From Chara braunii (taxonomy: Eukaryota > Streptophyta > Charophyceae > Charales > Characeae): a DNA stretch of 33,967 bases. The position numbers and the translations under genes are program-made. Numbering within the stretch: the first letter of the stretch is position 1; every line of letters begins with the position of its first letter. The notes below the pieces were generated by a model. It had not been told where the DNA came from, ran no database searches, and worked only from the letters and a program-made list of their open reading frames with translations. The DNA is taken from the NCBI GenBank assembly GCA_003427395.1, contig BFEA01000309.1:1333705-1367671 (forward strand), written 5' to 3'. Positions 11,124-20,785 of the stretch are shown in pieces.

Positions 11124-11676
11124 CAAATCAGAAAAGGTAAGGAAATCGTAACATCACAGTGGCCTGAAGCCACCGGATTTTTCCCGAACTAAAATGCGGG
11201 TTCAAACTTGACATTTAATTTTCCTTTTCCTTTCTCTCTTTTTGACAACGAGTTCTGCCCTGTGCACCTAACCCATAACCTGGTGAAGGGGTACTTGGCG
11301 CGCAGTAGAAAAACCCACGCCGGATAATCTACCTCCATGCCCCAGGGCGAGCCCGGCGGCTACCACGACCACAGGCCGGTAGTGCTCTGCTGTACAGCAG
11401 GGCGTCGAGCCTGCGTGGACCAAAGGAAAGTCCTGTGGCGCACCCTCCGTTTTGTTGAGTTAGGCACCAACAGGACCGGTCCACGTCAAGGTACAGTCCG
11501 GGTACTAGGGTTTGTAGAGGTTCGGGAACACAACTACAGGCCACAAAGTCGAAGTAAAAGGTTGGTACCAAGCAGGGACTTGGTACGAAGAGGAGGGTTG
11601 GGACACCGCGCCCTCCGACATGATACCAAACCCCAACCCAGCGTCCCCGTTGGGTCGAAACGCGTAGGGCGCTCGG
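11124..11676. other. No gene recognised
   Basis: Frames of 114-120 codons are open on both strands at 11329-11691, which is typical of GC-rich DNA lacking TA-containing stops. Neither has recognisable motifs. Confidence 0.45.
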
Positions 11677-11683
11677 TATAAAA
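11677..11683 (+). promoter_or_regulatory. TATA box candidate
   Basis: TATAAAA lies 283 bp upstream of the ATG at 11966. Between them the plus strand is an almost unbroken pyrimidine-rich leader (11700-11950). The spacing is compatible with an RNA polymerase II promoter or an LTR promoter, but an isolated TATA box is weak evidence. Confidence 0.3.
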
Positions 11684-11965
11684 CAGTGCATAGTTTATGA
11701 CTCTCATTCATTTCCTTCGTATCACTGCGACTTGCCGTAGTGTTTTACGGTCATCATCCTTTTCTTACTGTATCATCATCTTCTTTTTTTTTCTCCCTTT
11801 ATATAGCGTCTTCTTCTCTTTTCTTCTCTCCCTTTTATCGTGCATATGGCGTCGCTGCATGGCCTGCGCCACTACCCTTTACTTTCCTTTACCCCTTTTG
11901 TAGTTCCCTCTGCTGTGCATCTTTCTTTGTTCATCCTTTTCTTAAGTAGCGCTCAATCTCGCACC

Positions 11966-12376
11966 ATGCCTGAAGCACGTCGGGGACAGGGAAGAGGAAG
12001 AGGTGGTAGAGGAGGAAAAACACGCGAAGAGCCACCGGCTCGCGCGCGGCGTGAATACAGTTCGGAGGAGGAAGAAGACGAGTCGTGTGGCTATGGTGCT
12101 CATTCGAGACCTTACCCTCGCCACTCAATGCCAACGTGGTACGAAAGAACTCCATCCCCTGATAAGATGGAATACTTCCAGTAGAAGTTCGAGGCCCGCT
12201 ACTTCGCGTTCAGCACTTCCTCCCCTCCCTACACTCCCAGAGCTCCCATCACTCCCACAGCGAGTAGAGCCCTAGTAACCATCCCCCCTGCTCCATGCAC
12301 TGCTCCCTTTATCTCTCATCCCAATGGTTGTACTCTTTCCTGCATCTTCTTCCTTCTCGTCTTACTTCAGGTATAA
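11966..12376 (+). pseudogene. RGG-rich, acidic ORF, possibly gag-like, with an in-frame stop
   Basis: From the ATG at 11966 (context GCACCATGC) the product opens with an Arg/Gly-rich RGG-type segment (GQGRGRGGRGG), typical of RNA binding, then an acidic run (EEEEDES), then Pro/Arg/Tyr-rich sequence. A TAG at 12182-12184 follows PDKMEYFQ; the frame resumes with KFEARYF and a Pro/Thr/Ser-rich tail to the TAA at 12374-12376. The sequence CAGGTATAAG at 12368 resembles a splice donor, so it could be a first exon. I lean to the start of an element structural gene because of the RGG plus acidic layout and the leader, but no capsid or zinc-knuckle motif is visible. Confidence 0.35.
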
Positions 12377-12655
12377 GCGTGATTTCCTCTCGAATTTCTG
12401 AATCTTTTTCTTTTTAAGCCCTATAGTGTCTCTGGCTTGAGCGTTTGAACACCTTGAAGCCGGGGACGCAGGTTCCTCATGATCCAGGCCGCTTGTCGGC
12501 CACCAAATAAATTTAAGAAGGATTATGTTTCCGTTTTCTCGTTTGTTGTCGGTTCTTACCTCTTGTTATTCTGAGATCTGTTCTCAATCTGAACTTTATG
12601 GCAGGGAAAGGTTACTTTAACCTTCACCTTGGCTGTAAAATTGAAACATTGTCAG

Positions 12656-12665
12656 TCTGATACCA
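12656..12665 (-). promoter_or_regulatory. Primer-binding-site-like sequence (initiator tRNA-Met type)
   Basis: Read on the minus strand, TGGTATCAGA is preceded by a CA end plus one base, as in many plant LTR elements primed by initiator tRNA-Met (canonical TGGTATCAGAGC). Only 10 bases match and the next two differ, so it may be coincidence. Confidence 0.35.
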
Positions 12666-12787
12666 ATGCTTGGGACACTTGTCCAGTCTGCCACGCTGGA
12701 AGTAGGGCATACCAAACCCTTTTTTTTCTTTCTCTCATATGAGTGAGGCATCTCCTCAATGTCTCAGACAAAATGAAGCTTTGTTGC

Positions 12788-12855
12788 CACTTGTACGCAC
12801 CCTCGTACGAGTACAGACTCGTACTCTTGTACGCGTACGCTACTCGTACGCTAGG
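12788..12855. repeat. GTACG-rich palindromic cluster
   Basis: Repeated CTCGTACG and GTACGCGTACG words give overlapping short palindromes with a possible cruciform. Confidence 0.6.
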
Positions 12856-12927
12856 AGCCCCAGCAAGCAGGCCCCCCGACAATTATCAGCCAAGCAACAA
12901 GTAAGACAAAATAAAACCCAAAATATG

Positions 12928-13023
12928 ATAATAAAATAATTAAATAATTAAATAATTAAATAATTAAATAATTAAATAATTAAATAATTAAATAATTAAA
13001 TAATAAAATAATAAAATAATAAA
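12928..13023. repeat. (AAATAATT)n microsatellite
   Basis: An octamer, AAATAATT, is repeated about ten times with degenerate ATAAA copies at each end. Confidence 0.9.
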
Positions 13024-13960
13024 CACAAGAAGACAATTCTTCACACTCAAGAGTTATTGATTGCCTTGGTTTTGGCCTACCACTGGTCAGGAATGCCAGA
13101 CCTCCCGTCAGTCTGACATACCCTATTCGGCCCGCCTCAGGCAAGGACTCGTCAGACCATTTGTCTTGACAGCCCCTTTGACCTGCCTCCAGGTCAGGAC
13201 CAGCATACCCACTACTCGAGTATGGTAGCCCTTTGGCACTTTCGCCAGGACACCCAGACTATAGTGGGTCTGGTCACCCTATGACAGCAGACCTCCCGTC
13301 AGTCAAATTGTCCCGAACCCGGATTTGACCACTGCGGTCGGAGACCGACTCACCCACTTGTTTTTGGCCTAGGGCGCTAGCTTCCCCGCCCAGATTTTTG
13401 AACGTGGAACCTGGTCTAACCACAATTCCAGGCTCTGGCGAACCTCACTGGATTGCATCCTCTGACTGCGGTAGGGTTCCAACCAACCACTTTCGACCTC
13501 ATAGGCCAGACCCCCGGAGTCTTAGCCTCAGTCGATTACGGAATTCGACACTCGTGTCGGGGACCTGCTGACCCCACCAGATTGCAACCTACTGCGGTAA
13601 GGCTCTGGCTGACCCCGACAATCAATGCATCTTTAGGTTAGAGAAGAAGATCCCAGACACAGACAATCAGGCAAGCATATTATAACCCACAAGCAGACTT
13701 CCCATGCCTCATAACAGGACAAACATTTCTCAAGAGACATCACTTCAGTCTCAAGAGGTACTAAACAGGAACATGATAACCAACACCAAGCCCTTGCAGG
13801 AGTCCTCCCTTCAGTCTCAAGAAAGATGCTCAGTGCTGGCCCCAGAGAGGTCCCTTCCCTCAACTGGGAATTTCTTTTCCAGGAGATGTCTCGTCAGTCC
13901 CAAGGAAATACTGAAATGCTGATCTCAGAGAGGTCCCTTCCCTCATCTTAGTGCAGACAG

Positions 13961-14134
13961 GCAACTTACTTAAGAAACACAAAGCCCCTCTACTGACAAC
14001 TCTCAGTCAAGGTTGGACTTCTTTATGTCTGTCCTCATCTGAATTTATTGGATGGACAACTTAGTCAGAGACACGAAGTCCTTCTGCTGACAACTCTTAA
14101 TCAGACAGAACTGAACTTATTTATGTCCATCATG
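13961..14134. repeat. Imperfect tandem duplication, about 95-bp period
   Basis: GCAACTTACTTAAGAAACAC...CTACTGACAACTCTCAGTCA at 13961 recurs as ACAACTTAGTCAGAGACACG...CTGCTGACAACTCTTAATCA at 14056, both followed by an ACTT..TTTATGTC stretch. Confidence 0.65.
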
Positions 14135-14474
14135 CTTTTCTCCTTATCATAAGAATAATACTGATTATATCCTCTGATGTGCCACAGCCACGAGTTCCTC
14201 AGATCTTTGACATTGCGTCAATACTCACAAAAATTGTATCTCACAGTTAATTTTTCACTGTCAGGGACTTAATACTCATCGATCGACTGTAGCTCTGCAT
14301 CAAAGATATAGCCTCATCGACTATGTTGCTAGCTGAAACAAAAATTAACTGACATGCTGAAAAAATTGAAATGCTGAATTGACCATGCAAAAATGATAAT
14401 AGTCCGCTTAAAATTTAGTCTTGTTGTCTCATTGTCTTACTGTACTCCTCTCTCAGTCCTCTAGAACTGTTATC

Positions 14475-15866
14475 TTACTTGGATAATTGACCTTTCTTTC
14501 CTCTCTTTGTGGTCATTGTAGGGATCAAATCAGGGTCCCTGAAAATAAACTTACGGAGTCTTGACACTGATACCATGTCATGAACCCTGGACCCATCCAT
14601 CTCTGAAATCTCAGAAACTGTCTTCTGCTTTTCCTATGATCTTGTACGGACCGAGCCATCTGGGCTCCAATCGTTTAGTCCACCGAGTCTCAAGAGAACT
14701 GTCAAACAGAAGGACAACGTCATCAACTTTCAATTTTTCTTTTCTTATATATATTTTATTGTTTCATCTCTCTTGATCAGATAATGTGTTGGAAGTCATT
14801 CTCTCTGCAGCATCCATCATTGCTTGATCTACCTCTGATATTTGTCTCATTCTGATCTGGAGGAGCTCTGAAATAGAATAGTCTCTGTTACTTTCTTGAC
14901 TTGACCATGTCTTGACTATGTTCTCAATGGGCAAAGTAGCATATCGGCCATACCACAGAGTAAATGGAGCATAGCCAGTAGTCCTCTTCACTGTTATGTT
15001 GTCAGCATAGACAGCATCTCTTAATACTTTTGACCAATTACTAAGATTTCCTTCACACCGCTTAGCCAATGAATCTTTCAAGGTCTTGTGACCTCTCTCG
15101 ACTGGTGCATTCGCTTGAGGATGGTAAGTGGTCACATATACCGAATTTTGACGCCCAATCTGAGAGTGGTTCTTCTTACAATCTCATTTCTGAACTCTCA
15201 TCCTCTGTCTGAGATAAAATCTTTGATGAAAGGATACCTGAGATAGACTTCTTCTATCCAGTCAGCCACTTGCTCGGCGGTCTTCCTTTTCAGAGTTTTT
15301 GCTTCAACATACCCAGAGAAATTATCTCTCATGTCTAATATGTACCTCATCCCTCCCTTGCCTAGTGGCGTGGTGATGAGGTCCAAATGAACTCTACTAT
15401 CAGGTTCTACCAGAATAGTAGGAAATAAAGGTTCAATCATTCTTGTAGTAGACCTCTTCTGACATAACATACATGATTTACAAAATTTGAAAATCATGTC
15501 CCTCATGCCAGGCCAGAAGTAGAGTTTGACAGTCTTAGAGTGAGTTGCCTCAATAACTCTATGACCACCTGCAACCCCTTCATGTAGAGCAGCAATTATC
15601 TCTAACTGTCTCTCTTTACCACAGACCACTCTTAGTGGAGGTAGTCCTCCCTTACCATCCACAAAGAGATGTCCTCTTTTAAATCTAAACTTCTTCCTTG
15701 AATTTTTACAATAATATTCCTTTAGCTGTTCTCTCTCTATCCTCTTACCAATCTCTTGACAACTTCCATCGTATTCTTCAGTAGTGAAAAATATCTCTTC
15801 CTCCTTTTTTTCACCTTCTTCTTCTTCTTTTGAACCAAAGTTTTCCCCCATTTCAGAAGCAGTCAC
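14475..15866 (-). pseudogene. Ty3/gypsy integrase (broken)
   Basis: Integrase inserts the retrotransposon cDNA into chromosomes. On the minus strand an acidic Lys/Glu-rich linker leads to the zinc-binding HHCC region (HEGVAGGH, then CKSCMLC). The catalytic core follows: first Asp in VHLDLI, second in FISDRG, and the Glu in YHPQANAPVERG. The C-terminal domain carries the gypsy signature RWLGPYKI and ends at a TAA at 14475-14477. Breaks: TGA at 15198-15200 right after FISDRG, a frameshift near 15135-15145, a TGA and TAA near 14764, and another frameshift near 14620. All three catalytic residues survive in pieces, so the decay is random rather than targeted. It follows RNase H in the normal gypsy order. 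Confidence 0.9.
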
Positions 15867-16502
15867 TGCTGCTGCGTTAACTCTAGCATACCAATCATTT
15901 GGCTCATCCTCTTCTTATTTCCCAAGAATCGACTCATAAACATCGGCATTAGGGATCTCTCCGCAGTTGTCTCTCTCTTAAGGCCACAAACTCCACTTAT
16001 AGGAGCGTGATACTTCATAATCTTCACCATCCTTTTCATTTAGAAAATTATTAACATAGACTGATTCTTCAATCGTCCCGTTTACATCTTCTTCTTCATC
16101 TTTTCCCCATTCAATCCAGCTCATGTCATCTTCTCCGTTCTTCTCAGTAGGAATCTTTTCCAGCTTAAAATCAAAAGTCTAGATGAAGGCAATCCACCTG
16201 CTGACTGTTGGATCTACTTGTTGGTGCTTCTTAATGACACCAATCACAGCAGATGCATCATTCCTCAAGATGAATCTCCTCCCTAGTACATAGTGCCTCA
16301 AGCACCTGAGGCTATGGATGATTGCCAACAACTCTTTTCTGAATTGGGTATAATCTCTTTCTGTAGAGTTAAGAGTCCTGCTCTCAAATTTCAGAGGCCT
16401 CTCTTTCAGTAATGAGCACACTACCAGAGCAACTCGTCCTCCATCCGCCTCAATGATGAAAGGTCTTACCTCCTCATCATCACAAAAAAACACCCCCAGC
16501 AC
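15867..16502 (-). pseudogene. Ty3/gypsy RNase H and linker (broken)
   Basis: RNase H removes the RNA strand during reverse transcription. On the minus strand, EADGG carries the first catalytic Asp, RKELLAI the Glu, and RNDASAV the next Asp, with the family's YVLGRRF stretch between. This matches the D-E-D order of gypsy RNase H. The frame is interrupted by TAG at 16179-16181, where related elements usually have Gln. Beyond that is an acidic linker (15867-16178) with two more in-frame stops, in the same frame as the integrase. The segment lies between reverse transcriptase and integrase as expected. Confidence 0.88.
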
Positions 16503-17450
16503 TACACCCCCATCTTTTAATTTCTCCTGTAGAGTTTCTGCAGCGGCTTGCCTTTTTTCATTCCATGCTAAGTTAGCCCCTTATCTTACCATCTTCATCA
16601 GAGGCCCTTCAAGGGTAGCAAAATAAGGAATAAAAATCCTCCTGAATCCATAGACACCCAAGAAGCTTCTGACGTCTGTCACTCTCTTGACTGGCAGTGG
16701 TCAGTTTGAGATCTTGTCTATCTTTTTGGGATCAAGGCTCCTACCCTTGGAGAAACATCTGAAGCTCAAGATGATTAATTCTGGTTGAAAGAGAAGAAAA
16801 TTTGCTCCACTGGCAGTCAGATTATGTTTCTAAAGTCTCTCTAGGACCATCTTTACTCCTTCAGCGTGTTCCCAGACAAACTTCCTGACTCCACTTGCGA
16901 CCAAAGTCTCGTCCCTTACTAGAGGTCCTTTCACAGAATTGCCATCAATACAGGGACTGGTTATTTAAGGAGAAATGTCTTGCATGACTTATTTCATATC
17001 CCTTTGAACCACTGCCACACCATTAGTCCAACCCTGAGGTACCACGCACATTTGAATGAGCCCTCTTGGCATGTGCGTGACAGTCATTGGTCGGTTAAAG
17101 GGATCAATGGGGAACTGATCATAGTCATAATATAAATCAACTAGGGAATAAATGCATCAACCAGCAAAAGATTTAGAGAGGAGATCAACATTAGGAAGAC
17201 TACCTGCATCACGTACCCTCACACAGTTGAGCTTCTGAAGATTCTGTATCCATCTCAATCCACCCCCTGGTTTCCAAAAGTAAAACCTGTGGTTAGCATA
17301 CGGTCCATCAGCAGGTTCAGCAACGTTAGATGCAATCTTCTTGTCAAGATATTTTACAACCTATGCCTCTTCTTTCAGGGCATATTTGGTTGGCCTATGA
17401 TTCCATGGAACATGATCAACTGTCCAAATTTTGGCCATCTTTATCATATC
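16503..17450 (-). pseudogene. Ty3/gypsy reverse transcriptase (broken)
   Basis: The domain can be read in one minus-strand frame despite at least seven in-frame stops. In order it shows IWTVDHVPWNHRP, FYFWKPGGGLRWIQ, YSLVDLYYDYDQF (first catalytic Asp intact), VVPQGWTNGVAV, the catalytic turn, WEHAEGV, and RSFLGVYGFRR. The catalytic turn reads CIDGNSVKGP, where the family normally has IDD, so the second active-site Asp is Gly (codon at 16941-16943). The sequence style is that of gypsy elements also found in fungi and algae. With the stops and the Asp loss this copy cannot make active enzyme. Confidence 0.9.
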
Positions 17451-17957
17451 CACGTCCGACCGCCCTCTCTCTTCATCATTAAAGGAGAACGCACCAAAGA
17501 ACTTTTGACACATCTTGAAGATATATTATTTCTCTTTAGGCAGGATAAACTGATCCGAGCCTGTCTTCATTATGTCAAATCTCTTTTTTGTGACCCTATT
17601 TCCCAATTTTGCAGATTCTCTTATGCTTTAATAACTTTCCTCTTTTTTTTTAATGCTTCATCATAATCCTTTTCTATTAGGACTGTCACCGGGTTTTTCT
17701 TCACCCCTTTGGGCTTGTATTTTCTCTCTCAGTGGTTATTTTCCTAAAAAATGATGAGTTGATGCAAATTTTAATTTCATCCTCCCTCCCTTAGCAGTCT
17801 CTACAACTTTCTTAAATGCCTCAATTTTTCCATCTCCATCTTTGAGATTACCAAGGGCCTTTATCATTTTTGAAACTTGATTAATACCTACTGAATTTTT
17901 TTTTTTAACCTTTTGTTTGCCTTCTTCTCCTAGTCTCATAATCCTTTCAGTAGACTC
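17451..17957 (-). pseudogene. Lys-rich linker between protease and reverse transcriptase (degraded)
   Basis: Lys/Glu-rich segments (for example VLIEKDYDEALKKKRK and KQKVKKKN) in shifting frames with many stops. No domain is recognisable. A 125-codon plus-strand frame across 17289-17666 is antisense to the reverse transcriptase and is not a gene. Confidence 0.5.
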
Positions 17958-18268
17958 TTATTTTCTTATTGAATTACCAAGCAACCGATGCTTGAAATCA
18001 TTTTTAGTGCAGACCATAAAGGTCTGTTCATAAGCAGTGTCCAGATCTTGTAGGTCGATCCAGGATGACCCCTCATGAGTAAAAAATTGAACTGTCTCCA
18101 TCCTATGCAAGAATGGAGTATCCAATATACAATCGTGGTCCAGTTCTAGCACTACAAAACTTAGTAATTCAACCGACATGGTTCCAACTCTGATAGGCAA
18201 ATTGTCAATAAACCCTGTCACAAAAAGATCTCCTGCAATATTACTCAGTATAACATGTTATTCGTTAA
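17958..18268 (-). pseudogene. Ty3/gypsy aspartic protease, C-terminal part
   Basis: On the minus strand, VELLSFVVLELDHDCILDTPFLHRM is the second half of a retropepsin-like fold; ILDTPFL corresponds to the conserved ILGxPFL near the end of the domain (quoted here in part only for position). The catalytic Asp-Thr/Ser-Gly would lie upstream, but homology fades near 18268 and AT-rich repeat DNA begins. The gag gene and the 5' LTR are therefore missing, either deleted or displaced by the repeat array. Confidence 0.7.
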
Positions 18269-18359
18269 AATATGACATTATATTTTAAATTAGTACTCGC
18301 AAGCTATTAATTTTATGTTAAAATCGCTATCTTTTGAACAAGAATGAAATTTAGGATAC

Positions 18360-19400
18360 GAGCAGTGAATCCGAAGAATTCAATTGATAGGCCATAAATT
18401 GAATCAGAACTGGAGATTTAAGGCAATCACTTACTGAACATGTTGGATTAAGTATGAATTCCATTGCACTTCCATAAATTTTGTAACTTAAAAGTCGTTA
18501 CGGTAATAACATGAAGTTGTCAGAAAGTGAAATTCAAGAGAAGTCCAACTGTTGCACTTAATGCAATGAGATACTTAACAATAATGTTGAACTCTCGATT
18601 TCATCACACCTTGCTCAATTTTGTGTCATCATTGAGTCAGATCTATTTTAGATGACATTGTGACTTGCATTAATTTATTGAAACTCAATCGAAGTGTGAC
18701 TTTAAGGCAATCACATGGTAAACAAGATGACTTAAGTATGAATTTCGTCGCACGTCGATAATTTATGCACTAACTTAAAATATGTAACTTCTGTGACTTG
18801 CATAAATTGGAACTCAAGCGAAGAGTAAATTTTAAGCCTTCGGCAATCACATGATAAACGAGATGGTTTAGGTACTACTATGGATTCCATCGCACTTCAA
18901 TCATTTATGTATATACTTAAAAGACGTATCTGGTGTGATTTGCATAAATAGGAACTCAATCGAAGAGTAAAGATCATTACACGGTAAACAAGATGGTTTA
19001 AGTATGGATTCCAACGCACTTCGATAATTTTGGACTCCATCGTACTTCGACAATTTATGTTTAACTTAATACTTAAAAGACGTAACTTGCATGTCATTAT
19101 CATACATTGAAATTCACTCGAACAGCAGATGTAATGAGACAATAAACGACAAGGTTGTAAATAACCTTAGAGTCTGCATCACACTTCGATTAATTTTATA
19201 TATCACTGAGCATTGAGTCAGACGTGCTATACATGACATTGTGTGAAGCAGAAACTAGAAATCGATCGACGCGTCAATGCAATGACACGGTAAACAAGAT
19301 GGTTGAAGTATGGATTCCGGGGCACTTCAACAAATAATCATAAACTGATATGGCATTGTCATATTAAACTGAGATTCACGTGAGTACCATGAATTTCGTC
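18360..19400. repeat. Degenerate tandem array, about 130-160-bp unit, at least six copies
   Basis: The core GGTAAACAAGATGGTTTAAG followed by TATGGATTCCATCGCACTTC and ATAATTTATG recurs at about 18435, 18575, 18720, 18855, 18985, 19143 and 19291. Each unit also carries CTTAAAAGACGTAACTTG and AACTCAATCGAAGAGTAA words. The copies are diverged and some are shortened. It is AT-rich, non-coding and satellite-like, lying between the truncated gypsy pol and the 19.6-kb ORF. Confidence 0.8.
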
Positions 19401-19603
19401 TCACTTCGAGAAATATCGTAATCATGAAAAACAAAAAGTTAAAAATTGTATGGACACCTGCAAAAAATCTTAAATGCAAGATTGAAGTATGTCTAAATTA
19501 AACGCTACAAACCAACTCTACATTGAATTGCATGTTAAATAAATGCTACGAGCTGCAATAATTTAAACTTTCCAAACGCTATAATTTACAAAATTTAAAG
19601 TTT

Positions 19604-20536
19604 CTACCAGCGTCCCCCCGTCCCATGAGAACCAAACCCGTATAAGGTATTCATTGACGACCCGAAAGCAAGGGTTTGTGGCTGTCCCTTCGTCGCCACC
19701 CTCGAGAACACCGAAATGTACTTCATCCTTACAAACCTACCGGCACCTGCCAAGGACTTACCAATGGCGTCACACACACAACATGCCGCTTGCTCTACCT
19801 CATGCCACTTATAAACCTCATCAATTTGACAGACAATCTCCAAATCGGATTTTCCGTTCTCGTACAGAAGGCGCATATTCCCCATATTGCGACTATAAAT
19901 TTTAAGCTCGTTGCAAGAAACTAGCACTACAGCGTCTACCAAAGTCCGCTTTCGGTTTGAACATGCCACACACAACACTCTGCAGAAGTCGAAACCGACC
20001 ACAGACAACCGTATGCAACAGTACGACACATCCTCTGGTCGTATTCTGGCACCACGCAGCGAATATACTTCCAAAAACGGATTGTAGGATGCAGAGTCCA
20101 ACAACTCTTGTTTCAAGTCCGCAGACCACACCCGAGGTGACCTCGTGACGTTTTCCAACCGAAGGTAAAACCGCTTATTCTCTTCCTGTCTGAGTGCATC
20201 GCGCAGGAACGGAAGTTGCCTGACGCCAATGGCATAATGAGGTACTTTGATTAGGCTCCCCCACTCCATCGTGGAAACAAATTTGTACTCCTTATGCCAT
20301 GGACATTTCCTTGCCAAAATCGTTTTATCCCATTCTGCCTCGGACCATGCATCGAGAGGCTTGTCGAAGAAGGGGACGACGCTCATCCATGGGTCGTTTT
20401 CGAACTCCGTTGTCATATGCTCGAGAATTTCGGTATCGCCGCCCGCACCACGCAATCCACATGCACAAGGGTGAATAGGATACGAGTAATCATGACAATG
20501 AGCCATGACTCCTGTTGCACTCCCTACACAAGACAT
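19604..20536 (-). CDS. Unrecognised 310-aa protein, possible terminal exon
   Basis: From the ATG at 20534-20536 the frame runs 310 codons to a stop at 19604 with no break. I do not recognise the family. It is Cys- and His-rich at the start (MSCVG...MAHCHD...HPCACGL) and again in the middle (CRVLCVACSN and QAACCVCDA), suggesting metal binding. A Trp-rich segment near residues 45-75 (DPWMSVVPFF, DAWSEAEWDK, CPWHKEY) is well structured. On the minus strand TCTTGTGTAG|GG at 20523-20526 is a good splice-acceptor match, so the true product may start at 20523 as an exon. It lies 250 bp downstream of the DUF7869-like gene on the same strand and in the same frame, so it may be a further exon or a partner ORF of one element. 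Alternatively it is an unrelated host gene. Confidence 0.5.
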   Translation of the reverse strand: MSCVGSATGVMAHCHDYSYPIHPCACGLRGAGGDTEILEHMTTEFENDPWMSVVPFFDKPLDAWSEAEWDKTILARKCPWHKEYKFVSTMEWGSLIKVPHYAIGVRQLPFLRDALRQEENKRFYLRLENVTRSPRVWSADLKQELLDSASYNPFLEVYSLRGARIRPEDVSYCCIRLSVVGFDFCRVLCVACSNRKRTLVDAVVLVSCNELKIYSRNMGNMRLLYENGKSDLEIVCQIDEVYKWHEVEQAACCVCDAIGKSLAGAGRFVRMKYISVFSRVATKGQPQTLAFGSSMNTLYGFGSHGTGGRW

Positions 20537-20785
20537 GCAATGCAAATACAAAGGAAAATGAAATGTCGAAAAAGCAGAGGAATCGCCTTCACGCTTAACT
20601 TCAAAAATTGCTTAACCATCACCCAACCATCTAAAAAAATTCAACCCCACACCGTGGACAAAATCCGTCACCTTGTCGCACCGCAGAGTCATCGCAATTA
20701 ACTACGTCAAAAAAACAATATGGCATATGTTCCCTTCCAAATTCCCGCCCGAACACTCATTTTCAAAAAATCCTACTCCCTCACT

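Larger units (their letters stand above)
12667..14460 (-). mobile_element. Repeat-rich block between pol and a primer site, LTR-like
   Basis: The block sits immediately downstream (minus sense) of the pol pseudogene, where a 3' LTR would be expected, and ends in ...AAGCA next to the primer-like site. It contains no coding frame but many internal duplications, including GACCTCCCGTCAGTC at about 13100 and 13292, and AGAGAGGTCCCTTCCCTCA at about 13843 and 13927. Large LTRs of Ty3/gypsy elements often carry such repeats. The outer boundary is not determined, and no second copy exists in the window to prove it is an LTR. Confidence 0.35.

Noticed and set aside
11329-11691. Overlapping 114-120-codon ORFs on both strands
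   Set aside because: Open on both strands because stops are rare in this GC-rich DNA; no domain in either.
14566-14580. Second TGGTATCAG primer-site match on the minus strand
   Set aside because: It lies inside the integrase C-terminal coding sequence (DMVSVSRLRK) and has no LTR end beside it.
17289-17666. 125-codon plus-strand ORF
   Set aside because: It is antisense to the reverse transcriptase region and has no motif of its own.
18360-19400. CRISPR array
   Set aside because: Units are 130-160 bp, degenerate throughout and lack unique spacers; the setting is eukaryotic.
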